A stretch of DNA of 32,951 bases from Flemingiibacterium sp045644145 (GTDB taxonomy: Bacteria; Bacillota; Clostridia; Oscillospirales; CAG-272), in the NCBI GenBank assembly GCA_045644145.1, contig JAZRGK010000053.1:1-32951 (forward strand), given 5' to 3'. The notes below the pieces were generated by a model. The model saw only the letters and a list, made by a program, of their open reading frames with translations. It was not told the DNA's origin and did no database searches. The stretch's first letter is position 1. Each line of letters opens with the position of its first letter. The position numbers and the translations under genes were made by a program. This document shows positions 8,121-15,979 of this stretch, in pieces.

Positions 8121-8216
8121 TCACCTCCCCATAATGAGAGAGCGACTCCGCTTCGGTAAATACCGATTCAGAGCCGCTCTGTATTTGTTATGAAATTGTT
8201 GCCGTTTTTTCGCCAT
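8121..8216 (-). CDS. Small basic peptide, 31 aa
   Basis: ATG at 8216 is preceded by AAAGGAGGT at good distance and opens a frame for a very basic peptide (starts MAKKRQQFHNKY, ends RSLIMGR) that stops at 8121, just ahead of the DUF6809-like start. Perfect ribosome binding site, tight coupling and strong positive charge argue that it is real. It could be a DNA- or RNA-binding peptide or a leader peptide. No homologue comes to mind. Confidence 0.55.
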   Translation of the reverse strand: MAKKRQQFHNKYRAALNRYLPKRSRSLIMGR

Positions 8217-8300
8217 GTGCACTACCTCCTTTTCGTGGCAGTACACACTATATCACAGACAACGTGAGAAGTCCAGCGAAAATGGCGAAGAATTTATATG

Positions 8301-9245
8301 TTATTTTCGTCTTGTTGCAATCAATACCACTTTCATTGCATCCTCCATAGTGTCATCGATGTTCATTCCGAAAATGATATTTGCATCTGGCGAGGCCATA
8401 TCTGTAAGAACAGAAGTGATTCCATCGATTTCATCAAGTCCGGCATCCTCTGCTGCGGAGATACAAACAAGAATTCTTTCTGCGCCATCTACAGAAGAAT
8501 CAAGAAGTGCGCTCGATGTAATCTGTTGCAATATTTTCTCACCACGGTCAATTCCAGATGCCTGCCCGGTTGCTGTATGCATAGTACCGGAGTTCTCAAC
8601 AACGCTCTTGATATCCGCAAAATCGCAGTTAATAAACGCAGTTTTCTGAATCAGCTCCACAAGGTTCTTTACCGTCTGAACAAGCACACTGTCTGCGATC
8701 TCAAAGGCATTGCATAAAGTAATCTTTGTCTGAGATACTTTTTTCAAATTTTCATTGGGTATGACTACCATTGAATCTGCGTATTTTTCAAGATTTGAGA
8801 TGCCGGCAAGTGCATTGTCCATACGCTTTTTACCTTCGAATGCAAATGGTTTTGTGACAACAGCAACAGTTAAAATTCCCAGCTTTCGAGCAATCTCTGC
8901 TACAACAGGAGCCGCACCGGTGCCGCTTCCGCCGCCCATTCCTGCTGTTATGAAAACCATATCGCAGTCTCTTAAAACTTCTTCAATTTCTTTTCTGTTT
9001 TCCTCGGCAGAACGGAGTCCTTTCTCCGGATCTGCTCCTGCGCCTCTGCCTTTAGTTTCTCTCTTACCGATCTGCAGTTTGGTTTCTGCTCTTGAGCCGT
9101 AGTATCCGCCGTCATCGGTGTTGATGGTTATGTATTCAACCATTGGAATATCTGCATCAAGCATACGTTCAACAGCATTTGTTCCGCCGCCTCCGACACC
9201 TACAATTTTGATTCGTACTACGGCTTCGGGCGTTTGTGTAATCAT
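8301..9245 (-). CDS. FtsZ homologue (tubulin-like GTPase) without the C-terminal tail
   Basis: A 314-aa protein clearly of the FtsZ type. It has the GVGGGGTNA loop (residues 16-24), the tubulin signature GMGGGSGTG (102-110), TKPFAFEGKKR (131-141) and the T7 catalytic loop NCDFAD (206-211) with both acidic residues, so GTP binding, hydrolysis and polymerisation should be possible. It ends right after the conserved core (VVLIATRRK) and lacks the flexible linker and C-terminal peptide that bind FtsA, SepF or ZipA. It has a good AGGAGGG site and a local promoter (TTGATG-N16-TATAAT, overlapping the end of the gene upstream), and is also downstream of regulated promoter D. A division gene in the dcw cluster would not sit in an island like this, so I infer an accessory FtsZ that may poison or redirect the host Z-ring. 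Confidence 0.9.
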   Translation of the reverse strand: MITQTPEAVVRIKIVGVGGGGTNAVERMLDADIPMVEYITINTDDGGYYGSRAETKLQIGKRETKGRGAGADPEKGLRSAEENRKEIEEVLRDCDMVFITAGMGGGSGTGAAPVVAEIARKLGILTVAVVTKPFAFEGKKRMDNALAGISNLEKYADSMVVIPNENLKKVSQTKITLCNAFEIADSVLVQTVKNLVELIQKTAFINCDFADIKSVVENSGTMHTATGQASGIDRGEKILQQITSSALLDSSVDGAERILVCISAAEDAGLDEIDGITSVLTDMASPDANIIFGMNIDDTMEDAMKVVLIATRRK

Positions 9246-9285
9246 GTTTGTCCCTCCTAATTAGTTGTTATATTATATTTGCTAT

Positions 9286-9786
9286 TTATCTGACATCAAC
9301 ATTTGCAAACAACTGTCTATCTTGGCGTTCGTAAGTAATATTATTTAACCTAATACCGTATCCCCAGGAGTGTCCGTTGCCATTTATTAAGTATGTCTCT
9401 CCAAGTAGCCGTATATTTTCAAATTTACAGCTACTACAATAACAATTATTCAATTCAATGAGCGCTGTGTTTTCACACTCTACATCCGAAAATTCACAAC
9501 GCTTTAGAAATTTGCTACTGCAAAATAGTTTTTTTACATTGCGAAATCTACACCCACAATGTCCGTAATGATCATTAGAAAAATATATTATTTCACAATT
9601 CTCAAAGTTACAATCTAACATTTGGTTTGAGTTGATGTGGAGTTGTGGGAAATTACGAAACGTGAGAAATTCAACCGGTATTCTCTTGGGATTACAATAA
9701 TGGATTTCCTCTGCGTTGTCGACAATACGAGTTTGTATGTACTTCCTCATTGCGATGCTATTAGGCTTTTTCCAATCTAAAATCAT
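9286..9786 (-). CDS. Short right-handed beta-helix (pentapeptide-like) protein, 166 aa
   Basis: From about residue 45 the chain shows repeating F/C-x-N/D-C patterns (LDCNFENCEI, CRFRNVKKL, CEFSDVEC, CKFENIRLL) typical of a Cys/Asn-laddered beta-helix related to pentapeptide-repeat proteins. No signal peptide is seen. It is the first gene behind promoter D and is followed 40 bases later by the FtsZ homologue. It shares its repeat style with the 707-aa protein of the same island. Small beta-helix proteins such as Qnr/MfpA mimic DNA and bind gyrase, but nothing here shows that target. Confidence 0.75.
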   Translation of the reverse strand: MILDWKKPNSIAMRKYIQTRIVDNAEEIHYCNPKRIPVEFLTFRNFPQLHINSNQMLDCNFENCEIIYFSNDHYGHCGCRFRNVKKLFCSSKFLKRCEFSDVECENTALIELNNCYCSSCKFENIRLLGETYLINGNGHSWGYGIRLNNITYERQDRQLFANVDVR

Positions 9787-9831
9787 ATATTTTCTGCCTT
9801 TTTACTTAATAGTGTTTTATCTTACACCAAT

Positions 9832-9863
9832 ATTATACATCGCCAACCAGACATATGATTGTC
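9832..9863 (-). promoter_or_regulatory. Regulated promoter D (WYL-type site) for the beta-helix and ftsZ-like genes
   Basis: Palindrome GACA-N6-TGTC at 9850-9863; 12 bases downstream on the minus strand is TATAAT (9832-9837). The start codon of the 166-aa gene is 46 bases on. This is identical in spacing to sites A, B and C. Confidence 0.8.
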
Positions 9864-9881
9864 CGAATAAACATAATCGAT

Positions 9882-10496
9882 TTATGTTTTTACGTTGTAA
9901 TGCTTATCATATTGGATACCTTCAGCTTCAAAGCGTATTTGATATATACGCCTTAACCACTCGGGCAATCCGGTATAACAACGAGCTGCATATTTTTTAA
10001 GCCGTCTTTCACCACATCTCCTATCAAGTACACCTAAAGCGTGAATGAAATCATCCTGACCGTATTCGAGGCACTTTTCTATATCTGAATGAAGGTATGT
10101 GCCTATTTCATCAATGATGTCGTGTACACCGCATATACCGCGACGGTGCGATATAATCTTATCGGCATCATCTATTGCATCTTCGACAATACATTCCAAC
10201 ATCCTTTGTGATACAGGATATTGCTCAAGGTTATATTTCTCGAAAAGTCTTTTTGCGATGACATTTCGTTGTACCCAATTGATTTCTCTCTCATTATACT
10301 CGTACCTTTTATCCCATTTGCGTTCGGTCCGAGATACATCAAGCAGAACCTCGTCATCATACTTCATAATGAAGTGTTGTTGATACCATGGTGCAGGTCG
10401 ATAGTCTGTCAAGTCGTAGGTGATATGTCCTCTCAGCTTTTCGCAGAGGAACTCTTTTTCAAGTAACTTCTTGATATACTTCCAATTCGTGGGCAT
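9882..10496 (-). CDS. Hypothetical protein, 204 aa (SF0329-like)
   Basis: The N-terminus (WKYIKKLLEKEFLCEKLRGHITYDLTDYR) followed by a strand-rich segment resembles, from memory, small proteins annotated as SF0329 family, whose function is unknown; confidence in that match is modest. The C-terminal half is basic and helical with two Cys (RRGICGVHD, RRCGERR). There is a 122-base leader containing a hairpin with 9-bp arms. The nearest regulated promoter is C, upstream of the preceding gene, so it is probably the second gene of that unit, possibly attenuated by the leader hairpin. Confidence 0.7.
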   Translation of the reverse strand: MPTNWKYIKKLLEKEFLCEKLRGHITYDLTDYRPAPWYQQHFIMKYDDEVLLDVSRTERKWDKRYEYNEREINWVQRNVIAKRLFEKYNLEQYPVSQRMLECIVEDAIDDADKIISHRRGICGVHDIIDEIGTYLHSDIEKCLEYGQDDFIHALGVLDRRCGERRLKKYAARCYTGLPEWLRRIYQIRFEAEGIQYDKHYNVKT

Positions 10497-10518
10497 AGAT
10501 ACTCCTTACATAATTTTT

Positions 10519-10556
10519 CCCCTTGCTCTGTATCCGAAAGATGGCAAAGCAAGGGG
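10519..10556 (-). other. Leader hairpin of the 204-aa gene
   Basis: CCCCTTGCT (10519-10527) and AGCAAGGGG (10548-10556) form a perfect 9-bp stem with a 20-base loop, about 22 bases before the start codon. On the minus strand it is followed by AAAAATTATG, so it is not a standard terminator. It may modulate translation or protect the message. Confidence 0.5.
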
Positions 10557-10618
10557 ATTTGTCATTAAGAACGGTTTAATATATATAACTTATACTGCAA
10601 TCCCCACTTTCCTTTCTG

Positions 10619-10951
10619 TCAGCGCTGTTCTAAACCTAAGAACAACGCAACGTAGCAGGCAAAGTCTCCTTTCATTTTTCTATCGGGCATTATTTCGTCA
10701 ATTCCTTCGATTTTCAAATTTCTGCAAATTGCTGTCAGAAGTGACATATATCCGTCATGCTGGATGCTTCGACTTCTATCTTGCTCCATGCGAGTTTCAC
10801 GATCCATGAATGACCAGTTGGTTCTCGTAGAAGCATATTCTGTTGCAGATTTTAAGAAGTCTTCGAAAAACTCATAGAAATCTTCCGGTTCTTTTGCTGC
10901 TTTGTCTTTTATTTCGTCGTACAATTTCTTTGCAATTTCGTATTGTAACAT
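10619..10951 (-). CDS. Hypothetical protein, 110 aa
   Basis: A helical, charged protein with an aromatic-rich acidic stretch (EDFYEFFEDFLKS) and a conserved-looking CRNLKIEGIDEIMPDRKMKGDFACYV segment. No family recognised. It is the first gene behind promoter C, whose -10 lies 26 bases upstream of the ATG, and its product is likely cytosolic. Co-regulation with the rest of the island is the only functional clue. Confidence 0.7.
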   Translation of the reverse strand: MLQYEIAKKLYDEIKDKAAKEPEDFYEFFEDFLKSATEYASTRTNWSFMDRETRMEQDRSRSIQHDGYMSLLTAICRNLKIEGIDEIMPDRKMKGDFACYVALFLGLEQR

Positions 10952-10977
10952 CTACATCAACCTCACTTTCTGCTTAT

Positions 10978-11009
10978 ATTATAGCATATTTGTAGGACAA
11001 ATGGGTGTC
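10978..11009 (-). promoter_or_regulatory. Regulated promoter C (WYL-type site)
   Basis: Perfect palindrome AGGACA-N6-TGTCCT (10994-11011; core 10996-11009), then 12 bases after TGTC an extended -10 box TGCTATAAT (TATAAT at 10978-10983 on the minus strand). There is no -35 hexamer; the palindrome occupies that position. Confidence 0.85.
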
Positions 11010-11029
11010 CTCACAAGTGTTTTTTTGAT

Positions 11030-11590
11030 TTAGTGATGATTTCTAAATATAACTGTGACAAGCTGCATTGCGAAGTCACCATAGCCATTACGCTCTGATC
11101 CACCGGTATATATATGCGTAATGCTATGATTGTCACAAATATTGTTGACGGCATCAACATTTGAAATGAAGGCGTTAAGATCTCTGGATTCTATGCGAAC
11201 TGCTAATTTGCATGCTTTTTCGATGTCCTCGGAATTCAGATTATAGGCTCGTGCCGCAACTTCCTCCATATACACCACTGAACGAACATAGTCTGCTGCA
11301 TTGTTTAGCATTACTGCAATTCTGAATCGTTCCTCAACATTAGAAAGTTCTACCAGCTCTCTGAATTTGTTCATATTGAAACGATTCTTCAGTACGACCT
11401 GTGCTCGCATTTCTTTTTGTATATCCTGCCGTTCCATAGTCACTTTATCAAATTTATCCATGAAATACAGTGCTTTTTCCTTGTCGCTTTCGCTGTGATA
11501 GATATCTATCAGATCTATATAAATCTCGTTGAGCGTTGATAAAAGTTCATCTGCTTCTGTAAGCAATTCGAATTTTCGTTCTTTATTCAT
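11030..11590 (-). CDS. Hypothetical helical protein, 186 aa
   Basis: Predicted by eye to be almost all helix, with heptad-like stretches (residues 5-60 and 75-125), and a glycine-rich end (HIYTGGSERNGYGDFAMQLV). No family recognised. It lies 25 bases after the 161-aa gene with an AAAGGA site, so it is the third gene of the unit driven by promoter B. The coiled-coil look suggests an oligomer or a partner of the neighbouring 161-aa protein. Confidence 0.7.
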   Translation of the reverse strand: MNKERKFELLTEADELLSTLNEIYIDLIDIYHSESDKEKALYFMDKFDKVTMERQDIQKEMRAQVVLKNRFNMNKFRELVELSNVEERFRIAVMLNNAADYVRSVVYMEEVAARAYNLNSEDIEKACKLAVRIESRDLNAFISNVDAVNNICDNHSITHIYTGGSERNGYGDFAMQLVTVIFRNHH

Positions 11591-11615
11591 TGTTCTAAAT
11601 CCTTTTTAATTTCCT

Positions 11616-12101
11616 TTATTTAAAACTTGCCACATAGCAGCTCGCGCCAACTTCATCATTGCAGTTGAGTACTGTTGTAACCAATGCTGGCATCACTCCG
11701 CGACAAATGCGTTCAAAGTTCACCAGCTGTTTGAAGAATCTCATATCATCTTCACGCATGTCCTTGTTTGATATAGATATGCATACAACAATATGAGTTG
11801 CTTCCACCATAGTGTCTGCCGCTTCAAAACTCTCGAACAGGCCTAATAGATGAAAATTTATTTTTTCTTTGAACTTTTCAATTTCTGTATGCTTTCCGCC
11901 AAATATCGCTTTTGTTGAATACAACATATTGCCTGGTTTATCATACGAATGGTTTCCCTCTATAATTTTTTGGAGCGCACTTTTCTCATCGTCTGTGTCT
12001 GCGTAATCACAAATGTCATCGACTATTTCATAGAACTTAGCCTGAAAATTTTCGGACTTGGTTTTAAGTCCATCTAAAAATTGTTTTGAAAAGTAGTACA
12101 T
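11616..12101 (-). CDS. Hypothetical protein, 161 aa
   Basis: Begins MYYFSKQFLDGLK and has helical segments followed by a hydrophobic strand (ATHIVVCISISNKD) and a Cys-containing C-terminus. No family recognised. Its ATG shares its A with the stop codon of the 37-aa ORF upstream (TAATG), and GGAGG lies in the end of that ORF, so translation of the two is coupled. Member of the promoter B unit. Confidence 0.7.
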   Translation of the reverse strand: MYYFSKQFLDGLKTKSENFQAKFYEIVDDICDYADTDDEKSALQKIIEGNHSYDKPGNMLYSTKAIFGGKHTEIEKFKEKINFHLLGLFESFEAADTMVEATHIVVCISISNKDMREDDMRFFKQLVNFERICRGVMPALVTTVLNCNDEVGASCYVASFK

Positions 12102-12214
12102 TATCTGCCTCCGCTTTTATGTTGTTTCTTCGTCTTAAGTTTTTCAATTTTATCTGCGAGCCACCAAATTAGCACAGGTACTGTAGTTAGAGGTTTGCCG
12201 CTTTTCATTTTCAT
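12101..12214 (-). CDS. Small peptide, 37 aa, coupled to the 161-aa gene
   Basis: ATG at 12214 preceded by CGGAG; the frame encodes a peptide with a short hydrophobic core (PLTTVPVLIWWLADKI) and a very basic tail, and ends in TAATG overlapping the next start. It is the first frame after promoter B (-10 about 57 bases upstream). The hydrophobic-then-basic pattern suggests membrane association. The G-K-x-L-x-x-V-P pattern loosely recalls DUF4342 tails. Confidence 0.6.
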   Translation of the reverse strand: MKMKSGKPLTTVPVLIWWLADKIEKLKTKKQHKSGGR

Positions 12215-12270
12215 CACTATACTCCGCTAAAAGAAAGTCCCCTTGGAACGTATTCTTAGATTACACTCTA

Positions 12271-12302
12271 ATTATACATTTCCAAGAGGACAAATGTGTG
12301 TC
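12271..12302 (-). promoter_or_regulatory. Regulated promoter B (WYL-type site)
   Basis: GACA-N6-TGTC at 12289-12302, embedded in a longer imperfect dyad, followed after 12 bases on the minus strand by TATAAT (12271-12276). It drives the 37-aa, 161-aa and 186-aa genes. On the plus strand no -10 box lies at the matching distance, so this site works in one direction. Confidence 0.85.
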
Positions 12303-12346
12303 TCTTTTAAAATTTTTTCAAAACACACAATACTATAAATAACGAT

Positions 12347-14470
12347 TTATTCTGCCTTTGCTTTATTAGATAATTCTAATTCTTTCTCTTTTTTCTTTGA
12401 CACTGCTACCCCAATACCACTGGCAACCAATGCAACGGGCCCGCCTACAAGTCCCGCTCCCAACACAGCCATCGCGTTTGATCCAGTACTTGCTTTAACT
12501 ATTTCTACATTACTCAAAATTGATTTGTCGGTACAAATACCATTTCCATTTTGTTTTACACTGTCTAATCCACGACAATTATCAATGGTAATTGCCAACT
12601 CATTTTTGAGTGTATCAAAAAGATTATAGTAATACCCATAAGTTTTGATAATCTTACCACTTGTTCGTTTAGTACTGCAATTCCTAAAATCGCAATCTAT
12701 TATCTTTAGTGTCTTGCCAGACAATTTCCCCAAAATAGATGGGCTGACCAAAAAACCTTCATTGATGTCAATTCCATCAAAAATACACTTTTTAATTATG
12801 CTATTCGAGGCGTTTTTTTCTGCATAAAGTTTTATCGCCGCCACAGGATCACTATTTTCTTTCCCTTGACGTTCGTCTATGCAAGTGTTTTTATAATTTA
12901 TAAATTCACAGTAGGATATTTCTATTCCAGCACCTGATGTTGTGGAACGTATTAAGTCATCTGAACAATTTACGAATTTGCATTGAGTTATGACAGAGTT
13001 GTTATCTGCGCAAATAATACCTTTGCAGTTGTCGAATATACACGCCTTGATATTTTTTTCTTCTCTATCCGACGAAAGATAGTTAGTTATTAATGATGTC
13101 TTTCCTATACAATTTTCAAACACACTTTTTTCAATGCTCAACACGCACAATATTTCTCCACGGATATCTGTGAAAGTACAGTTTGAAATTTTTCCATGGA
13201 TTGCTTCGAAAAACAAAGGCAATACCGAATTGCAGCCTGAAACAGTGGTGTGATTGATCAACACATTATCAGTATTTGCACAGAACAATGCGGCGCTTCC
13301 TATTTTATCATCGTAAGACCATTCTTCATTCATGACAATTTTTGAGTTTATCAAGCTAAATTCTCCACCAGTACAATAGCCTAATGTTGCAAATGCAGAG
13401 CAGTTGTACATTTCAGAATTTGATATCGTCAAACAAGCACCTTCACTAAATGACGATAAAAAATATGAACAATCCACAAAGACACACTTTTCAAAACTTG
13501 CACGGCAATTTTCAGACAAAGTGATGAAGAAATTTGAATCAATGCCTCGACATATAAAAGTGCAATTAGTCGCACGAATTTCAGCATTCACACCAGTGGA
13601 AATTTCATCAGCTGCAGTGCTCTTGTTATAGACAATAACACAATGATCAAACTCCAATGTACCACAACAATTAATAAGCGACCCCATTTGTATCTCTTTA
13701 TAACGATAACTCAATGTTTCACCAGGCGAAATCTGAACCATATTTCCAATGTGTAATTCTTCCAATATTTCTGGTATATCATCTGTTACTTCTGTATCTT
13801 CAGATTCACATGGATTTTCTTGCTCAATTTCAGTATCATCAACTCCTTCCGAGAATTCCTCATATCCTGCCACAAATGTATATCTATTTGCAAGGCCATC
13901 AATACCCATAGCGTTATAAATACGATCAATAGCAGAGCTCATTTCATTGATGCCGCGCTTATTTACACTGAAATAACTGAAAACTGACTCGTCGTATTCT
14001 TCGATAAAGTCATAGTTTTGTGTGCCTATGAAAAAGAACTCCATAACATGGCGTAGGATAATCTTTTGTGACTGCATATTGTTGATGTTTTCTATGCAAG
14101 CAAGATTTATAGAAGCCTGCGGTGTAATACCCACAGTGCTACAAATGCTCATTATGTATCGTTTCTGGAGTTCTGTTACCGAGGAGATTGTATTCGCCAA
14201 CTCAGCGAGGACAGCCACAAGGAACTCCTTCTCATCATCCTCTAATACAGAAACATCAGTAGATTCATCGAGATCATAAATACGTTTCTTCTCCTGTGTA
14301 CTCAAATCGTCAAGAACAATATTAACAATACCTTTAACATTATTAAAATCTTCGACGCCTTCGCGTAAATCCTCCGCTACTTCCTCAACTACATCGGCTA
14401 ATTGATCCAATTTGTCGCCAAATGGTTTTGCACCGGCAACCATGCCTTCTTTATAATCTTTGTTTGACAT
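12347..14470 (-). CDS. TerB-like / right-handed beta-helix protein with C-terminal hydrophobic segment, 707 aa
   Basis: Three parts can be seen. Residues ~1-205 are acidic helices, with EKEFLVAVLAELANTISSV and a following helix reminiscent of TerB/DnaJ-like domains. An acidic linker (about 210-240, rich in Glu/Asp) follows. Residues ~245-650 are a long parallel beta-helix with repeating strands and Asn/Cys ladders (ISNCTFTDI, KSVFENCIG, KACIFDNCKG, ITQCKFVNC). The last 45 residues contain a glycine-zipper-like hydrophobic segment (LGAGLVGGPVALVASGIGVAV) then a KKKEKE basic end, so the protein may insert in a membrane. The start overlaps the stop of the 72-aa gene (TAATG) behind a GAGGAG site. 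Last gene of the WYL operon. A sensor scaffold or membrane effector is plausible but unproven. Confidence 0.75.
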   Translation of the reverse strand: MSNKDYKEGMVAGAKPFGDKLDQLADVVEEVAEDLREGVEDFNNVKGIVNIVLDDLSTQEKKRIYDLDESTDVSVLEDDEKEFLVAVLAELANTISSVTELQKRYIMSICSTVGITPQASINLACIENINNMQSQKIILRHVMEFFFIGTQNYDFIEEYDESVFSYFSVNKRGINEMSSAIDRIYNAMGIDGLANRYTFVAGYEEFSEGVDDTEIEQENPCESEDTEVTDDIPEILEELHIGNMVQISPGETLSYRYKEIQMGSLINCCGTLEFDHCVIVYNKSTAADEISTGVNAEIRATNCTFICRGIDSNFFITLSENCRASFEKCVFVDCSYFLSSFSEGACLTISNSEMYNCSAFATLGYCTGGEFSLINSKIVMNEEWSYDDKIGSAALFCANTDNVLINHTTVSGCNSVLPLFFEAIHGKISNCTFTDIRGEILCVLSIEKSVFENCIGKTSLITNYLSSDREEKNIKACIFDNCKGIICADNNSVITQCKFVNCSDDLIRSTTSGAGIEISYCEFINYKNTCIDERQGKENSDPVAAIKLYAEKNASNSIIKKCIFDGIDINEGFLVSPSILGKLSGKTLKIIDCDFRNCSTKRTSGKIIKTYGYYYNLFDTLKNELAITIDNCRGLDSVKQNGNGICTDKSILSNVEIVKASTGSNAMAVLGAGLVGGPVALVASGIGVAVSKKKEKELELSNKAKAE

Positions 14471-14688
14471 TATTCTTTCTCCTCATCGTCATAATTTAAT
14501 ATCTGATGCGTCAACATAGCGATGTCTTTTTTTATGTTTATAGTTAATTCAGAAGGGTTTAAACCGTGTAACTTCAACTCATTCTCATGGGCTTCAAGCC
14601 ATGTTTCGTTAGTTGACAATTCTTTCCATAGCACAATTAGCTGCTGAAATTTATTATACCATTCCATAAACGATATGCTATTACTCAT
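14470..14688 (-). CDS. Hypothetical protein, 72 aa
   Basis: I start at the ATG at 14688 (MSNSISFMEWYN) because AGGAGGG lies directly upstream; the longer in-frame start lies well inside the preceding gene. It overlaps the end of the 427-aa gene by eight bases and its stop overlaps the start of the 707-aa gene, so all three are translationally coupled. Acidic, helical, ends DDEEKE. No family recognised; stoichiometric partnership with a neighbour is likely. Confidence 0.7.
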   Translation of the reverse strand: MSNSISFMEWYNKFQQLIVLWKELSTNETWLEAHENELKLHGLNPSELTINIKKDIAMLTHQILNYDDEEKE

Positions 14689-15964
14689 ACTTGCCCTCCT
14701 GTAAATAATCGAATTCGTTAAAGTCGCCCATAACAATGTCATACCATTGCTTTTCCAAGAATTCCTTTTTGATTGACTTGATAAACTTGTAATCGGTTAT
14801 AAGTCTGTAAATCGTAACCAATATACCGCCAATATCCAGCCTTTGAATATCTCGCGATAAAGCTACGTAAAGTATATTCGAACCGCTGGCGATTGCATTG
14901 GAATAGCTGAGAATCTTTCTTGTTTTCACCTCATACAAATCGAGTGCCATCTTATCTTCCGGATTACCGTCAAAGTATAAGAAATGCAATGATTTTACGA
15001 TAAAGTTTATAAGTATACTCAGTCCGGCTTGTGCACCAACTACAGCCAGGTTCTTTCCAACTTTCTTGATAACTTTTTCCGCTTCAACGCTGTTCCAACC
15101 AAGTTCAAGCAAATTTTGTGCTTTGACAGCATTTAAAAGTGGTATTGGCAAACCCATTTTTGTAAATGCATCCGATGCAAAATGCATTCCTTGACGGGCA
15201 ACGGCAGCGAAAAGTCGTTTATTATCTTCAGAAAAACTATGTAGGGTTTTGCCAACGATTATAGGCAGTGATGTAGGATTTGTGATAATCTGCTCGTTAC
15301 TCTCAAAAAAGAACAAGCTTCCTTCTTTGAGCATAGGGTTGCACATTTCCACATCATAACTTGAAAAATCTTTCATTGTTGCAGTTCTTGTCATGATATT
15401 CATCGTGCCAAATATCCAGCCAAGAATGGGATCATGTCCCAAAGTAGCAACATGATGATTTTTTCCATATAATTGGGTTCCTTGTGGAGAAAACGAGCCT
15501 AAAATATCAAATTGCTCGCTACCTTTCATAGCATCATAAGGAACAGGAGCACCTATGATTTCATTCCAACCAAAATATTTTCCCGACCCTACTATGATTG
15601 CATCGTTTTCGTGTTCTTTTATAAAAGAGTCTTGCTTAGGCTTTTCATATTTTTGAGCGCCTTGCTGACTCGTAAGACGTTCGCTTGTCGGAGTTTTGCT
15701 GAAATCCAAATCTAACGAAGGAAGCGCTATCCACCTGACGCATTGTAAAACAGTAGCGGCGAATAAAAAAGCGATATCTGTTTTATTGAATTTAGTGGCT
15801 TGAGCAAACTTTTCATCTATATCGTCAATAATCGTCTGTGCATTATGCGCTACATTTGCAACACGCCTCATTTCGTTGCTGACGGCAGTAAGTTTATTTA
15901 TACCGGCATTCATCTTATCGGTAGAGGAATTCAACTGTTTCTTCAAGTTATCATACTTTCCCAT
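14681..15964 (-). CDS. Uncharacterised 427-aa protein with His/Asp motifs and hydrophobic segments
   Basis: Starts with a helical region (1-60), a hydrophobic helix (DIAFLFAATVLQCVRWIAL, 63-81), then a globular core holding possible metal ligands: NHHVATLGHDPILGWIFG (His170, His171, His177, Asp178) and RQGMHFASDAFTKMGLPIP (His261, Asp265). Another hydrophobic stretch lies around 304-332, and the C-terminal part includes RLDIGGILVTIYRLITD. The paired H/D motifs recall membrane-bound metal-dependent hydrolases of the YdjM type, but I would not assign that family. The start has AGGAGG. Fourth gene of the WYL operon and the best candidate for an enzymatic effector there. Confidence 0.7.
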   Translation of the reverse strand: MGKYDNLKKQLNSSTDKMNAGINKLTAVSNEMRRVANVAHNAQTIIDDIDEKFAQATKFNKTDIAFLFAATVLQCVRWIALPSLDLDFSKTPTSERLTSQQGAQKYEKPKQDSFIKEHENDAIIVGSGKYFGWNEIIGAPVPYDAMKGSEQFDILGSFSPQGTQLYGKNHHVATLGHDPILGWIFGTMNIMTRTATMKDFSSYDVEMCNPMLKEGSLFFFESNEQIITNPTSLPIIVGKTLHSFSEDNKRLFAAVARQGMHFASDAFTKMGLPIPLLNAVKAQNLLELGWNSVEAEKVIKKVGKNLAVVGAQAGLSILINFIVKSLHFLYFDGNPEDKMALDLYEVKTRKILSYSNAIASGSNILYVALSRDIQRLDIGGILVTIYRLITDYKFIKSIKKEFLEKQWYDIVMGDFNEFDYLQEGKYE

Positions 15965-15979
15965 TGTAGTTCCTCCTTA

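Noticed and set aside
1473..8216. Conjugation module (relaxase, coupling protein, VirB4-like ATPase)
   Set aside because: Each frame was read for the HUH or MOBP/MOBV motifs and for large ATPases; only the DUF927 protein has a P-loop and it does not resemble a coupling protein.
9200..9300. A fifth WYL-type site upstream of the FtsZ-like gene
   Set aside because: TGTC and TATAAT are both present but 14 bases apart and without a GACA partner at N6; an ordinary TTGATG-N16-TATAAT promoter explains it.
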